From: Cohnella algarum
GTDB lineage: Bacteria; Bacillota; Bacilli; Paenibacillales; Paenibacillaceae
Length of the DNA stretch: 64,000 nucleotides
Assembly: GCF_016937515.1 (NCBI RefSeq)
Contig: NZ_JAFHKM010000002.1
Location: forward strand, 3,591,001 to 3,655,000
Reading direction: 5' to 3'
Position numbers and translations under genes: made by a program. Shown here one piece after another: positions 24,775 through 33,935 of the stretch; the first letter of the stretch is position 1; each line of letters opens with the position of its first letter. The notes beneath the pieces were generated by a model. It searched no databases and was not told where the DNA came from. It saw only the letters and a list, made by a program, of their open reading frames with translations.

Positions 24775-25773
24775 GAGCCATTGCAGCGAATCAAGGGGTC
24801 ATTGCCGTTTTGGACAAAGCGGAGCCCGCCCTGCCTGCCGGTCACGTCAAAGTGAAAACGATGTATTCCGGCATAAGCGCAGGGACCGAGCTGGGCATTC
24901 TGGAAAAAAGCCGGACCCGGACGGAGCCGGCCTTCATCGGGTACAGCGCCATGGGGTCGTCGTCGAGGTTGGCGAACAAGCGGATCCGGCCTGGATCGGA
25001 CAGCGCGTAGCCTGTTACGGAGCCCCTTATGTTCATCATGGCGAAATCCTGCACGTGCCGACCAATCTGATCGCCGGGGTCCCCGATCTCGTGAACGGCA
25101 AGGAGGCGGCCTATGCGGGACTGGGGCGATCGGCATTCATGCTTTGCGCGTCGCGAACGTACGGTTCGGCGAGACGGTCCTGGTCGTAGGATTAGGGATG
25201 CTGGGAAATCTGATTGCGCAAGTCTCGGAAGCGGCGGCTTACGAGACCTTGGCGATCGATATCAGCTCGCAGCGCGTAGAGCAAATGAAGCGATGCGGCG
25301 TCGAGCAGGCATACGCAAGCGACGAGGAGCTGGATGAGCAAATCTCGAAGCGGACCGGCGGCCAGGGGGTCGATGCCGTGCTATTATGCGCGAGCGGACC
25401 GGGGCGGGCGATGATCGATAAAGCGTTGGATCGGGTTCGCCTGGGCGGAAAGGTCGTCATCGTCGGCGATATCCAGCCGGAATTTACGCGCGAAAAAATG
25501 TTCGCGAAAGAAGCGCAAATCCTGATTTCCCGGGCCGGCGGTCCGGGCCGGTACGACGTTCATTACGAAAAAGGCAATATCGATTATCCGGTCGGTTTCG
25601 TTCGCTGGACGGAAGGCCGGAATACGGCGGAGTATATTCGACTGCTGGCCAAAGGACGGATTTCCGTCAAGCCGATTTTGACGCACGAATATCCGTTGGA
25701 ACAGGCGCAAGCGGCTTACGAAAACTATATTCGCAAAACGGATGTTATCGGCACCGTTATCTCGTACGGATAA
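24771..25773 (+). pseudogene. Medium-chain dehydrogenase/zinc-type alcohol dehydrogenase-like protein, split by two one-base deletions
   Basis: The N-terminal GroES-like part contains MYSGISAGTELGIL, as in zinc-type MDR enzymes acting on sugars or polyols. The Rossmann part has VLVVGLGMLGNLIAQ. Two breaks are seen: at the G run 24953-24956 (adding G gives AMGVVVEVGEQ) and at the G run 25123-25126 (adding G gives AGLGAIGIHALRVANV). With both corrected, one frame of about 335 residues runs from the ATG at 24771 to the stop at 25771-25773. Both sites are homopolymers, so an artefact is likely. The dehydrogenase is probably a catabolic step for the sugar imported by the neighbouring transporter; substrate unknown. 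Confidence 0.85.
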
Positions 25774-25789
25774 AGGGGGAGGACAAACG

Positions 25790-27157
25790 ATGGTTACGTC
25801 TCGATCCTACGATGTGATCGTATTGGGCGGCGGTCCGGCAGGCATTATGGCGGCGATCGGCTCGGCGAGAAACGGCGCTTCGACCTTGCTGATCGAACGA
25901 TACGGATTTCTTGGCGGCATGTCGACGGCGGCGTTGGTCTATCCGTGGATGACCTTTCATTCCTCCGCCGGCGAACAAGTCATCAAAGGCCTGGCGCAGG
26001 AGCTGGTCGACCGGTTGCGCGAAAGAGGAGCTTCGCCCGGTCATTTGCGGGATACGATCGGCTTTGCGTATTCCTTGACCCCCTATCATCCCGAAGTGTT
26101 CAAAGTTGTGGCGACGGAAATGCTGCAGGAGAGCGGAGCCGAGCTTTTGCTTCATACCTCGGCGATCGATGTCAAGCAGGAAAACGGCGTTATCGACAGC
26201 GTGACCGTTTATAATAAAAGCGGCATCGAGACGCTCCGTGCGAAGTTTTTCGTCGACGCGACGGGCGATGCGGATATTGCGTACCGGGCGGGAGCGCCAT
26301 GGGAGCAAGGCAACGAGAATCATAAAGTTCAGCCGATGACGATGAAGTTCCGCATGAAGGGCGTCCGGACGGATCGGATCAAGCAATATATGAAGGAGCA
26401 TCCCGATCAATTTTACGAAAAGTCCCTGATCGCGCAGCTTGACGACGTCCCGTTGACCGCGGTGTCGGGATTTTTCGATCTGTGGAACCGAGCGAATTTG
26501 TCCATTCCGCGGGAAGGCGTGCTGTTTTTTATCGGGCCGGGCGAAGACGAGGCCTTGATTAACGTATCCCGCGTATCCGGATTGGATCCGACCTCCGCGT
26601 CGGACTTGACGAAGGCGGAGCTGGAAGGAAGAAAGCAGGTGCTCGAGCTGGAACGGTTTTTCAGGGAGCGCATTCCCGGCTTCGAGCAAGCGTCCGTGTC
26701 CGCGGTAGGCACGCAAATCGGGGTTCGCGAAACGAGGCGCATCGTCGGCCAATACGTATTGACCGGCATCGACGTGCTGAACGCCCGACGGTTCCCGGAC
26801 GTCATCGCAAGGAGCGGATATCCGATCGATATCCATAATCCCGAGGGCAAAGGCATTACGGCGAACTTTATTCGCGAGGGCGGAGCGTACGATATTCCGT
26901 ATCGCTGCATCGTGCCGCGGCAGGTGACCAATCTGTTGCTGGCGGGCCGCTGCATATCGACGACGCACGAAGCCCAGGCGACGACGCGTCTTACGCCCAG
27001 CTGCATGGCGATCGGTCAAGCGGCCGGCACGGCCGCGGCGATTGCCGTTCGGCTCGGCTGCGCGAATACGGACGTTCCGGTCGACGTTTTGCAGCGGGCG
27101 CTTATCGCCCAGCGGGCCGAGCTCGGACTTTCCAAGGACGGTGCGGCGCATGGATAA
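25790..27157 (+). CDS. FAD-dependent oxidoreductase (FAD_oxidored type)
   Basis: The 455-residue protein opens with YDVIVLGGGPAGIM, the FAD dinucleotide-binding motif (Gly13-Gly18), followed by an acidic residue in LIERYGFLGGMSTAALV, a GGM-S signature common in this family. A VDATGDADIAYRAGAP block and a C-terminal LLLAGRCISTTHEAQATTRLTP block complete the two-domain fold. The start at 25790 has GGGGGAGG 8 nt upstream. Proteins of this type are common in glycan-degradation clusters of Paenibacillaceae and Bacteroidetes with unclear substrates. The gene overlaps the next by 8 nt. Confidence 0.88.
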   Translation: MVTSRSYDVIVLGGGPAGIMAAIGSARNGASTLLIERYGFLGGMSTAALVYPWMTFHSSAGEQVIKGLAQELVDRLRERGASPGHLRDTIGFAYSLTPYHPEVFKVVATEMLQESGAELLLHTSAIDVKQENGVIDSVTVYNKSGIETLRAKFFVDATGDADIAYRAGAPWEQGNENHKVQPMTMKFRMKGVRTDRIKQYMKEHPDQFYEKSLIAQLDDVPLTAVSGFFDLWNRANLSIPREGVLFFIGPGEDEALINVSRVSGLDPTSASDLTKAELEGRKQVLELERFFRERIPGFEQASVSAVGTQIGVRETRRIVGQYVLTGIDVLNARRFPDVIARSGYPIDIHNPEGKGITANFIREGGAYDIPYRCIVPRQVTNLLLAGRCISTTHEAQATTRLTPSCMAIGQAAGTAAAIAVRLGCANTDVPVDVLQRALIAQRAELGLSKDGAAHG

Positions 27158-28778
27158 GCCAATCGATATCCGGATTCTCGGAGATCATCGGGTGCTGGCA
27201 TTCGCGAAAGCGGAGCTGGCGGCCCATCTGACAAACGCCAAGTCGAATGCGGTGCCGGAGCGCGTCGTTTTGGCGACCTGGCGGCAGCTTTCGCAATCCT
27301 CGAACGGGCAGGTTCCGGACGCCGCGGCGCGATTGAAAGCCGCCGTTTATTCGGATGAATTCGTCATTGCCGAGGAGGGAGAAACGACCTATCTGACGGG
27401 AAATTCCGAACGGGCCGTTCTGTTCGCGGTTTACCATTACTTAGAACGGGAGCTCGGCTTGCGGTGGATTTATCCGGGCCCGCATCCGGCCGCGATCGGG
27501 AACGGGGGGAAATCTTCTTCCAGACGGCATTTCGTTCCCGTCATGGAGCGGCGCGGATTCGTATTCGAAACGATCGACGATATTCCCTATATGCAAGCGA
27601 TGGTCGACTGGCTGGCCAAAAATAAAATCAACGAAGTCTTTTTTACGTTTTCGTTATGGGATAAAATCGGGCATGCCTTGCAGGAGATGATCGCCGATCG
27701 AGGCTTGACGATTACGCTCGGCGGGCACAGCGCGAAGTTTTTTATAAACCCGGCCGAATCGGCGGCGGCTTCGCAGGCGGATCATCCTTACACCGCCAAA
27801 AAACAGCTGGACTATGCGGATTTGGGCTGGCAGGCCCCGTTTTTCGACCGCATTGCGGATTACTGCAAGCAGGTGGGGAACCTGGCGAGAATTTCGCTTT
27901 GGCCCGAAGATATCAAGCATCGGCAAGCGGGCGATTTCCTCGGGTCGTACATCGCGTTTACCGAACGCCTGCAGTCCGCTTTCGCCGGCGCCGGGCTGGA
28001 CGTCGAGGTCGAACATATTGCCTACAATGCCGGTTTGGCTTGGGATATGCTGGAACGGGGCGGGCATCCCGGTTCTTCGTCCATCGAGACGTTATATGCC
28101 TATTGGGGCCGGGATTATCGCGATGACTACGCAACGGCGAGAAGCGAAAGCGATCGCCGCGCCTATGCCGCTTTGCGGGATTGGATCGCGCAAATCCGCC
28201 GGAACGGCCGCAAAGCGACGATCTTCGAATATTACAGCGACCATTTCATGCTGAGTCCGCTGTTTCCGATGCTGCCGTCCCGGATCGCGCAGGATATCGC
28301 GGACTACGCGAGGCTGGGGATTGACGGGATCGCGAATCTTGTCGTACCCTGTCCTCAATGCGAGGCGTATCCTTGGCAATGGAATCACGGCTATAACAGC
28401 TATGTGTTTGCCAGAGCGCTGTGGCATGAAACGATCGAGGACATTCAAGCCGACTATTATCATGCTTTCGAACCGTCGATGAGAGAAGACGCCAGGCGCC
28501 TGCTGGAACGATTGGAACAAACGGTTCCGGCCTTGACGTCCTGGAACGTTCCCCTGTTTCCGGCCCGGGCGGTCGATCCGTTGAAGGTCGGGGCGATTGC
28601 GGAAGAGCGGCGCTGCGAAATCGTATCGCAGCTTCAGGCCGTCATCGATGCCGCCGAACCCTTCCTGGAGGCGCAGCAGCAAGAGCATCCGGACCATCCG
28701 TTAGTTCTGAGCATGAAGCATTACGTCCGGTTTGCCCGCCTCGTGCGGGAACAGTGGCTGGAGCATGACGTCGTCTAG
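27150..28778 (+). CDS. DUF4838 / alpha-glucuronidase-N-like domain protein
   Basis: The 542-residue protein has an N-terminal domain ending in ERAVLFAVYHYLERELGLRWIYPGP, the pattern of the small alpha/beta domain preceding the barrel in GH67 and GH20 enzymes. The middle region (about 130-420) includes FETIDDIPYMQAMVDWLAKNKINEVFF and resembles the DUF4838 domain. No signal peptide is present, so it acts in the cytoplasm, consistent with imported oligosaccharide being processed inside. Catalytic residues were not assigned. The ATG at 27150 overlaps the end of the oxidoreductase gene, so this is the last gene of the 18.9-28.8 kb module. Confidence 0.75.
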   Translation: MDKPIDIRILGDHRVLAFAKAELAAHLTNAKSNAVPERVVLATWRQLSQSSNGQVPDAAARLKAAVYSDEFVIAEEGETTYLTGNSERAVLFAVYHYLERELGLRWIYPGPHPAAIGNGGKSSSRRHFVPVMERRGFVFETIDDIPYMQAMVDWLAKNKINEVFFTFSLWDKIGHALQEMIADRGLTITLGGHSAKFFINPAESAAASQADHPYTAKKQLDYADLGWQAPFFDRIADYCKQVGNLARISLWPEDIKHRQAGDFLGSYIAFTERLQSAFAGAGLDVEVEHIAYNAGLAWDMLERGGHPGSSSIETLYAYWGRDYRDDYATARSESDRRAYAALRDWIAQIRRNGRKATIFEYYSDHFMLSPLFPMLPSRIAQDIADYARLGIDGIANLVVPCPQCEAYPWQWNHGYNSYVFARALWHETIEDIQADYYHAFEPSMREDARRLLERLEQTVPALTSWNVPLFPARAVDPLKVGAIAEERRCEIVSQLQAVIDAAEPFLEAQQQEHPDHPLVLSMKHYVRFARLVREQWLEHDVV

Positions 28779-28819
28779 CTTTCGTTCCCGAGCGACACTT
28801 CAAAAGAAATGTGGTCGTT

Positions 28820-30136
28820 ATGGTCATTAAAATCGGAATTATCGGAACGTTGGAGATCGTGGAGCAAATCAAGCAAGTGATCAAAACGTTTCCTACGTTT
28901 TTGCCCGCGTTTTACCTTGTCGAGCACGAACAGGATATTTTGCCGATCGCGGAACGCGCGAGCGCGGACGCGGAAGTGCTGCTGCTGTCCGGTCCGCTGA
29001 CAAGCAAAAAGGTCAAAGACCGCCTCAAGCTGCCGATTCCGGTTCACTACGTTCCGATCACCGAAGCCGGCTTGTACAAAGCTTTATTTTACGGAGCGCA
29101 TGCCGGCAAACTGTCGCGCGGCATTTCGGTGGATTCCCTGACCAAAGTGAACGTGAAGAGGGCGGCTCGGGAGCTTGGCATTTCGGATTTGGAATTTGCC
29201 GTCTATAACGGTCCCTCTTATGCTTCCGCGGAGAAGCTGGCGCAGTTCCACCAAGAGCAGCATGCCGCCGGGAAAAGTTCGCTCGCGCTGACGGGGGTGC
29301 AGGCCGTCGCCAGGCAATTGGCGCAGCTCGGGGTGCCGAATCATTGGATGGCGCCTTCGGACCAGGATATTATCGTCACGCTCGAGCGCGCGTTATTGTC
29401 GACGGAATCGCGGCGCAACAAGGAAGCGCAGATCGTCGTCGGGATCCTCAACGTCGACGAGTTTCACAAGCTCGTGATGAAGCGGCCGAGCGAGCATGAA
29501 GTGCAATTGATGAAGCTGGATATTCAGCGAATGGTGCTCAGCTACGTCGAATCGCTCGACGGCTACTTGACCTATCTGGGCGGAGACGAATATTTGTTTT
29601 TCACGACGCGGGGCGTGTTCGAGCGGGAAACGGGCGGCTACAAAACGATTCCGCTCGCGAAGGACGCCAAGCAAAGCTTCAATGTCAGCTTGAGCTTCGG
29701 CGTCGGCTTCGGCATGACGGCCAACGAAGCGGGAACGAACGCGCGCGAGGCGCTGCGCAAGGCGAAGGAAGCGGGCGGCAATGCGTGCTTTATCGTGCGC
29801 GAAGACAAAAGCATGATCGGCCCGTTGGAAATGGCCGACCCCGTCAAGGCGACCCTTGCCCCGCTCGATTACGCGCTCGTGAAAAAAGCGGAAGAAGCGG
29901 GGATGACCAGCAGCTACTTGAGCAAGCTGGTCGCCTATACGACGAAGCATGAAAAATACGAATTTCATGTGCATGAATTGGCGGCGATGCTCAACATTAC
30001 GGTGCGAAGCGCGCATCGCTTGCTGCTGCTGTGGATCGATCACGGCCTGGTCGACATCTCCGGCATGGAGAAAGTGCCGAAGGGCCGTCCGCGCCAGCTG
30101 TACCGGTTCAGCTTTTTGGAAGGGAAATCATTTTAG
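28820..30136 (+). CDS. Transcriptional regulator with PrpR-N-like, GGDEF-like and C-terminal winged-helix domains
   Basis: The roughly 438-residue protein combines an N-terminal alpha/beta sensor (residues 1-100; ILPIAERASADAEVLLLSG and YVPITEAGLYKALFYG recall PrpR-N/response-regulator folds), a middle region (about 195-335) with YLTYLGGDEYLFFTT and SLSFGVGFGMTANEAGTNAREALRKAKEAGG, a degenerate GGDEF/nucleotide-cyclase-like core, and a C-terminal helix-turn-helix (about 345-435; HELAAMLNITVRSAHRLLLLWIDHGLV). The GTG at 28811 and the ATG at 28820 are both possible starts; neither has a strong ribosome site. A terminator follows, and the gene probably controls the catabolic genes from 30256. 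Confidence 0.75.
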   Translation: MVIKIGIIGTLEIVEQIKQVIKTFPTFLPAFYLVEHEQDILPIAERASADAEVLLLSGPLTSKKVKDRLKLPIPVHYVPITEAGLYKALFYGAHAGKLSRGISVDSLTKVNVKRAARELGISDLEFAVYNGPSYASAEKLAQFHQEQHAAGKSSLALTGVQAVARQLAQLGVPNHWMAPSDQDIIVTLERALLSTESRRNKEAQIVVGILNVDEFHKLVMKRPSEHEVQLMKLDIQRMVLSYVESLDGYLTYLGGDEYLFFTTRGVFERETGGYKTIPLAKDAKQSFNVSLSFGVGFGMTANEAGTNAREALRKAKEAGGNACFIVREDKSMIGPLEMADPVKATLAPLDYALVKKAEEAGMTSSYLSKLVAYTTKHEKYEFHVHELAAMLNITVRSAHRLLLLWIDHGLVDISGMEKVPKGRPRQLYRFSFLEGKSF

Positions 30137-30144
30137 AAGCGAAA

Positions 30145-30174
30145 GGCGGACTTCGGTCCGTCTTTTGTTGTTTT
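30145..30174 (+). terminator. Rho-independent terminator after the regulator gene
   Basis: GGCGGAC and GTCCGTC pair (one G-U) around a TTCG tetraloop at 30152-30155, followed by TTTGTTGTTTT. Confidence 0.85.
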
Positions 30175-30201
30175 AAAGACAATTAATCGTCCTGTCTTTT
30201 A
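30174..30201. promoter_or_regulatory. Inverted repeat, candidate operator for the 30.2-36.0 kb cluster
   Basis: TAAAGACA (30174-30181) and TGTCTTTTA (30193-30201) form a spaced inverted repeat about 55 nt before the first catabolic gene. Its position makes it a candidate binding site for the regulator encoded just upstream. No experimental motif is known to me. Confidence 0.4.
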
Positions 30202-30255
30202 ATCCTTGTTGCCGGTAGAATGAAAGTAATTCGACAAGGGAAGGGAGCTCGTTCG

Positions 30256-31272
30256 ATGAATACAGTCGAGCAATTGCTTGCGGTTTTGACGCGGCCGACG
30301 GAGGAACTGATCCAGGATTTAGCCAAAATAGACGGCGACATTATGCTGCTGGGCGTCGGAGGGAAAATGGGTCCGACCCTCGCGGGGCTTGCGGTGAACG
30401 CGATTCGCGAAGGCGGCCTGAACAAAAAAGTGATCGGGGTGTCCCGGTTTTCCAATCCGGAGGCGAGACAGGAGCTTGCGGACGTCGGCGTAGAAACGAT
30501 TTCCTGCGACCTGCTCGACGACGCCGCGCTTCAGGCTTTGCCGCACGCGGACAACATGATCTACATGGCGGGCAACAAATTCGGCACGACCGGCCGCGAG
30601 CATTTCACTTGGGCGATGAACGCCTACTTGCCGGGGCGGGTAGCCGAAAAATACAAGGACTCCCGCATCGTCGTGTTTTCCTCCGGCAATATTTATCCGT
30701 TCATGCCGGTGCGCAGCGGCGGCGCGGACGAATCCGTCGCTCCCGAGCCGATCGGCGAATATGCGCAATCGACGCTGGGCCGCGAACGGATTTTCGAATA
30801 TCACTCCCATAAGAACAGCACCCCGATGACGATGTATCGCCTGAACTATGCGATCGATATGCGCTACGGCGTCTTGCTGGAAATCGCGAAAGCCGTGAAC
30901 GAAGGCCGGGCGATCGACTTGACGACGGGCTACGCCAACGTCATCTGGCAAGGCGACGCCAACTCGATGGCGCTTCGCTGCCTGACGTTATGCAGCGCGC
31001 CGCCGACGATCATGAACATTACCGGGCCGGAAACGCTGTCGATTCGTTGGGCCGCCAACCAGTTTGCCGCCCGTTTCGGCAAAGAGGCCGTCTTCGAAGG
31101 CGCCGAAGCCGAAGTGGCGCTGCTGAACAACGCTTCGAAATCCCATCAAGCGTTCGGATACCCGAAAGTGAGCCTGCTGCAGATGATCGATTGGACGGCG
31201 GAATGGGTGCAAAGCGGCGGTTCGACCTGGAACAAGCCGACCCACTTCCAGGAACGAAAGGGGAAATTCTGA
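30256..31272 (+). CDS. NAD(P)-dependent epimerase/dehydratase-like protein
   Basis: The 338-residue protein has a Rossmann motif in MLLGVGGKMGPTLAG and the extended-SDR-like order of strands (VIGVSRFS, ADNMIYMAGNKFG, IVVFSSGNIYPF). A serine in SSGN and a tyrosine-containing region (EPIGEYAQSTLGRERIFEY) fit the SDR active-site layout, though the YxxxK motif is not typical. Start ATG 30256 has AAGGGAGC upstream. It overlaps the next gene by one base, so the two act together, presumably oxidising or epimerising the substrate before the aldolase step. The specific substrate is unknown. Confidence 0.8.
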   Translation: MNTVEQLLAVLTRPTEELIQDLAKIDGDIMLLGVGGKMGPTLAGLAVNAIREGGLNKKVIGVSRFSNPEARQELADVGVETISCDLLDDAALQALPHADNMIYMAGNKFGTTGREHFTWAMNAYLPGRVAEKYKDSRIVVFSSGNIYPFMPVRSGGADESVAPEPIGEYAQSTLGRERIFEYHSHKNSTPMTMYRLNYAIDMRYGVLLEIAKAVNEGRAIDLTTGYANVIWQGDANSMALRCLTLCSAPPTIMNITGPETLSIRWAANQFAARFGKEAVFEGAEAEVALLNNASKSHQAFGYPKVSLLQMIDWTAEWVQSGGSTWNKPTHFQERKGKF

Positions 31273-32330
31273 TGAAGCTGGAACGAAGCAAACTCGAAGC
31301 TTTGCACGACGGAATTGTCATTCCCGCGCATCCTCTTGCGCTTAACGCGGACCGCCGATTGGACGAAAAGCACCAGCGCGCCTTGACGCGTTACTATATG
31401 GCATCCGGCGCCGGCGGCGTAGCCGTGGCCGTTCACTCCACGCAATTCGAAATCCGCGATCCGAAGCACAACCTGTTCGAGAAAGTGCTGCAGCTTGCCG
31501 CCGAAGAAGTCGATCGGGCGAAGCTCGATCGTCCATTCCTGAAGGTGGCGGGAATTTGCGGGCCGACGGAGCAGGCCTTGAAAGAAGTCGAGGTTGCTTT
31601 AAAATACGGCTACGATGCCGGATTGCTCAGCATGGGCGGCTTGAAGGATTACAGCGAAGCGGATTTGCTCGAGCGCACGAAAGCCGTTGCCGCCCGGATG
31701 CCGGTGATCGGTTTCTACCTGCAGCCGTCGGTCGGCGGACGAATCTTCACCTATGATTTCTGGAGCAAATTCGCCGAAATCGACAACGTCGTCGCGATAA
31801 AAATGGCGCCGTTCAACCGGTATCAGTCGCTCGACGTCGCCCGCGCCGTATGCGGTTCGAGCCGCCGCGACGAAATTGCCTTGTACACCGGCAACGACGA
31901 CAATATCGTGAACGATCTCCTGACGACGTACCGGTTCGAAGTCGGCGGCGAAGTCGTGGAAAAGCCGGTCATCGGGGGCTTGCTGGGCCATTGGGCCGTA
32001 TGGACGCAGAAAGCGGTCGAAATGCTCGAGGAGATCAAGGAAGCCCGCAAGTCCGAACGGATCGCAAAAGAATGGCTGACGCGCAACATTCAAGTTACCG
32101 ATTGCAATGCCGCGTTTTTCGATCCGGCGCATCATTTCGAAGGGTGCATCCCGGGCATCCACGAAGTTCTTCGCCGTCAAGGCCTGCTTCAAGGGACGTG
32201 GTGCCTGAACCCGGACGAAACGTTGTCGGAAGGCCAGGCCGACGAGATTACCCGCGTGTACGAACAGTATCCTCATTTGAACGACGACGATTTCGTAAAA
32301 GCCCATCTGGCGGAATGGCTGGCGGACTAG
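31272..32330 (+). CDS. Dihydrodipicolinate synthase/N-acetylneuraminate lyase family protein
   Basis: The 352-residue protein matches the DHDPS/NAL class I aldolase barrel. Lys177 in VVAIKMAPFN is the expected Schiff-base lysine, and Tyr149 in PVIGFYLQP occupies the usual tyrosine position. The protein is longer than typical DHDPS (about 290), with a C-terminal extension containing DCNAAFFDPAHHFEGCIPGIHEVLRRQGLLQG. Members of this offshoot are found in catabolic clusters and cleave or condense keto acids; no lysine-biosynthesis neighbours are present, so it is not dapA. Substrate not assigned. Confidence 0.85.
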   Translation: MKLERSKLEALHDGIVIPAHPLALNADRRLDEKHQRALTRYYMASGAGGVAVAVHSTQFEIRDPKHNLFEKVLQLAAEEVDRAKLDRPFLKVAGICGPTEQALKEVEVALKYGYDAGLLSMGGLKDYSEADLLERTKAVAARMPVIGFYLQPSVGGRIFTYDFWSKFAEIDNVVAIKMAPFNRYQSLDVARAVCGSSRRDEIALYTGNDDNIVNDLLTTYRFEVGGEVVEKPVIGGLLGHWAVWTQKAVEMLEEIKEARKSERIAKEWLTRNIQVTDCNAAFFDPAHHFEGCIPGIHEVLRRQGLLQGTWCLNPDETLSEGQADEITRVYEQYPHLNDDDFVKAHLAEWLAD

Positions 32331-32357
32331 CGCCGCTTAGGCAAGGGGACGATCGCG

Positions 32358-33052
32358 ATGAGGTTTAAAGACGTTTTTTCCATTATCGGTCCGTCCATGA
32401 TCGGCCCCTCCAGCTCCCATACGGCAGGGGCGGCGCGCATCGGAAGAGTCGCCCGCAAGCTCGCGGGGCTCTGCCCGATCGGGCGGACATCTATTTGTAC
32501 GGCTCCTTCGCCGAGACGTACCGGGGACATGGCACGGACGTCGCTCTGGTTGCGGGCCTGCTCGATTTTGCCACCGACGATGAGCGAATTCGCGATGCGC
32601 TGTCCATCGCCGAGCGGGAAAGGTTGCAGGTTCGCTTTCATCCGATGACGCAAGCTTTGCCGAACGTCCATCCGAATACGGCGAAAATCGTCATGCAATC
32701 GGGGGAAAGCCGCCTGGAAGTGATCGGCTGTTCGATCGGCGGCGGAAATATCGAAATCGTGCGAATTAACGAATTCGAAATCAAGTTTTCGGCGGCCTAC
32801 CCCACTCTCCTTATTTTTCACGAAGACCGCACCGGCATGATCGCGCTCATGACCCATATTTTGCAGCAATACCATATTAATATCGGATACATGAAGGTCG
32901 AGAGAAAAACGAGAAGCGGCGAAGTGTTGACGGCGATCGAAATCGACGACGCCGACGCCCGCGCGGTCGTTCCTCATTTGCGCCAATTGCCCTACGTCCA
33001 AGCCGTCCATTTCATTCATCTAGCGGAAGGTGAGCCTGCCGATGAGATTTAA
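32358..33052 (+). pseudogene. sdaAB: L-serine dehydratase, iron-sulfur-dependent, beta subunit, split by a one-base deletion
   Basis: The beta subunit of the two-component [4Fe-4S] L-serine ammonia-lyase opens with [19 protein letters not shown], the conserved substrate-binding motif, and ends with an ACT domain (LLIFHEDRTGMIALMTHILQQY). The frame breaks at the C run 32474-32476. One added C gives [23 protein letters not shown] and joins the two parts into a product of about 231 residues, close to the B. subtilis SdaAB size. The alpha-subunit gene overlaps its 3' end by 11 nt and is intact, which argues that the break is a sequencing error. Confidence 0.9.
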
Positions 33053-33935
33053 TTCCTTGCAAGGCATCATTGAAATTTGCGCGAAGGAACAGCTGACGAT
33101 CGCGGAACTGATGATCAGGGAGCAGGCCCGGGAATCCGATCAGCCGCGGGAACGGATTGTCGGGCAGATGACGGATTACTACGGCATCATGAAGGAAGCC
33201 GTGCATAAAGGCATTTCCGAGGACATTCGTTCGCGCAGCGGGTTGACGGGCGGAGACGCGAAGCGGGTCTACCAATACATGAATGCGGGGACGTCCTCGT
33301 TGGATACGGAAGCCTGCCGCGCGTTGGCGTACGCTTTGTCCGTTTCCGAAGTGAACGCCTCCATGGGAAGAATCATCGCGACGCCGACGGCGGGCTCATG
33401 CGGCATTATTCCCGGCGTGTTCGTCAGCTCCCAGGAGCGCTTCGGCTGGAGCGACGAACATATGGTCAACGGCCTGTTTGCCGCCGGCGCCATCGGCTAT
33501 GTCGTCGCGAACTCTTCCTTTGTTTCCGGAGCGGAAGGGGGCTGCCAGGCGGAGGTCGGCTCCGCGATCGGGATGGCCGCGGGAGCGTTGACGGAACTGA
33601 GAGGCGGAACGGCCGAGCAGGCGATGCACGCCGTCGGCCTGGCATTGAAAAACAGCCTCGGCCTCATCTGCGATCCGGTTGCCGGGCTGGTCGAAATTCC
33701 TTGCATCGTGCGCAACGGCTTCGGCGCCGTAACGGCGCTGGCGGCCGCGGACATGGCGTTGGCCGGCGTGCGCAGCGCGATTCCTTCGGATGAAGTGATC
33801 GGCGTCATGCTGCAGGTCGGCTTGTCGATGCCCGATCAATATCGCGAGACCGCGAAGGGCGGGCTGGCCCAAACCCCGACCGGCAAAAAAATGATGAAGC
33901 AATGGCTGTCGGAAGAAGGAGCGAACCCGTCATGA
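33042..33935 (+). CDS. sdaAA: L-serine dehydratase, iron-sulfur-dependent, alpha subunit
   Basis: This catalytic subunit converts L-serine to pyruvate and ammonia. The cluster cysteines are in TPTAGSCGIIPG, AEGGCQAEVGSA and ICDPVAGLVEIPC, all in conserved context. The 297-residue length is normal. ATG 33042 is preferred since AAGGTGA lies 9 nt upstream; a GTG at 33030 is in frame but lacks spacing. The gene overlaps sdaAB at its start and the M20 hydrolase gene by four bases at its end, placing it in the middle of the catabolic operon and suggesting that serine or a similar hydroxy amino acid is a pathway intermediate. Confidence 0.93.
   Translation: MRFNSLQGIIEICAKEQLTIAELMIREQARESDQPRERIVGQMTDYYGIMKEAVHKGISEDIRSRSGLTGGDAKRVYQYMNAGTSSLDTEACRALAYALSVSEVNASMGRIIATPTAGSCGIIPGVFVSSQERFGWSDEHMVNGLFAAGAIGYVVANSSFVSGAEGGCQAEVGSAIGMAAGALTELRGGTAEQAMHAVGLALKNSLGLICDPVAGLVEIPCIVRNGFGAVTALAAADMALAGVRSAIPSDEVIGVMLQVGLSMPDQYRETAKGGLAQTPTGKKMMKQWLSEEGANPS

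Noticed and set aside
31272..32330. dapA (lysine biosynthesis)
   Set aside because: Length, C-terminal extension and catabolic neighbours do not fit; only the barrel family is supported.
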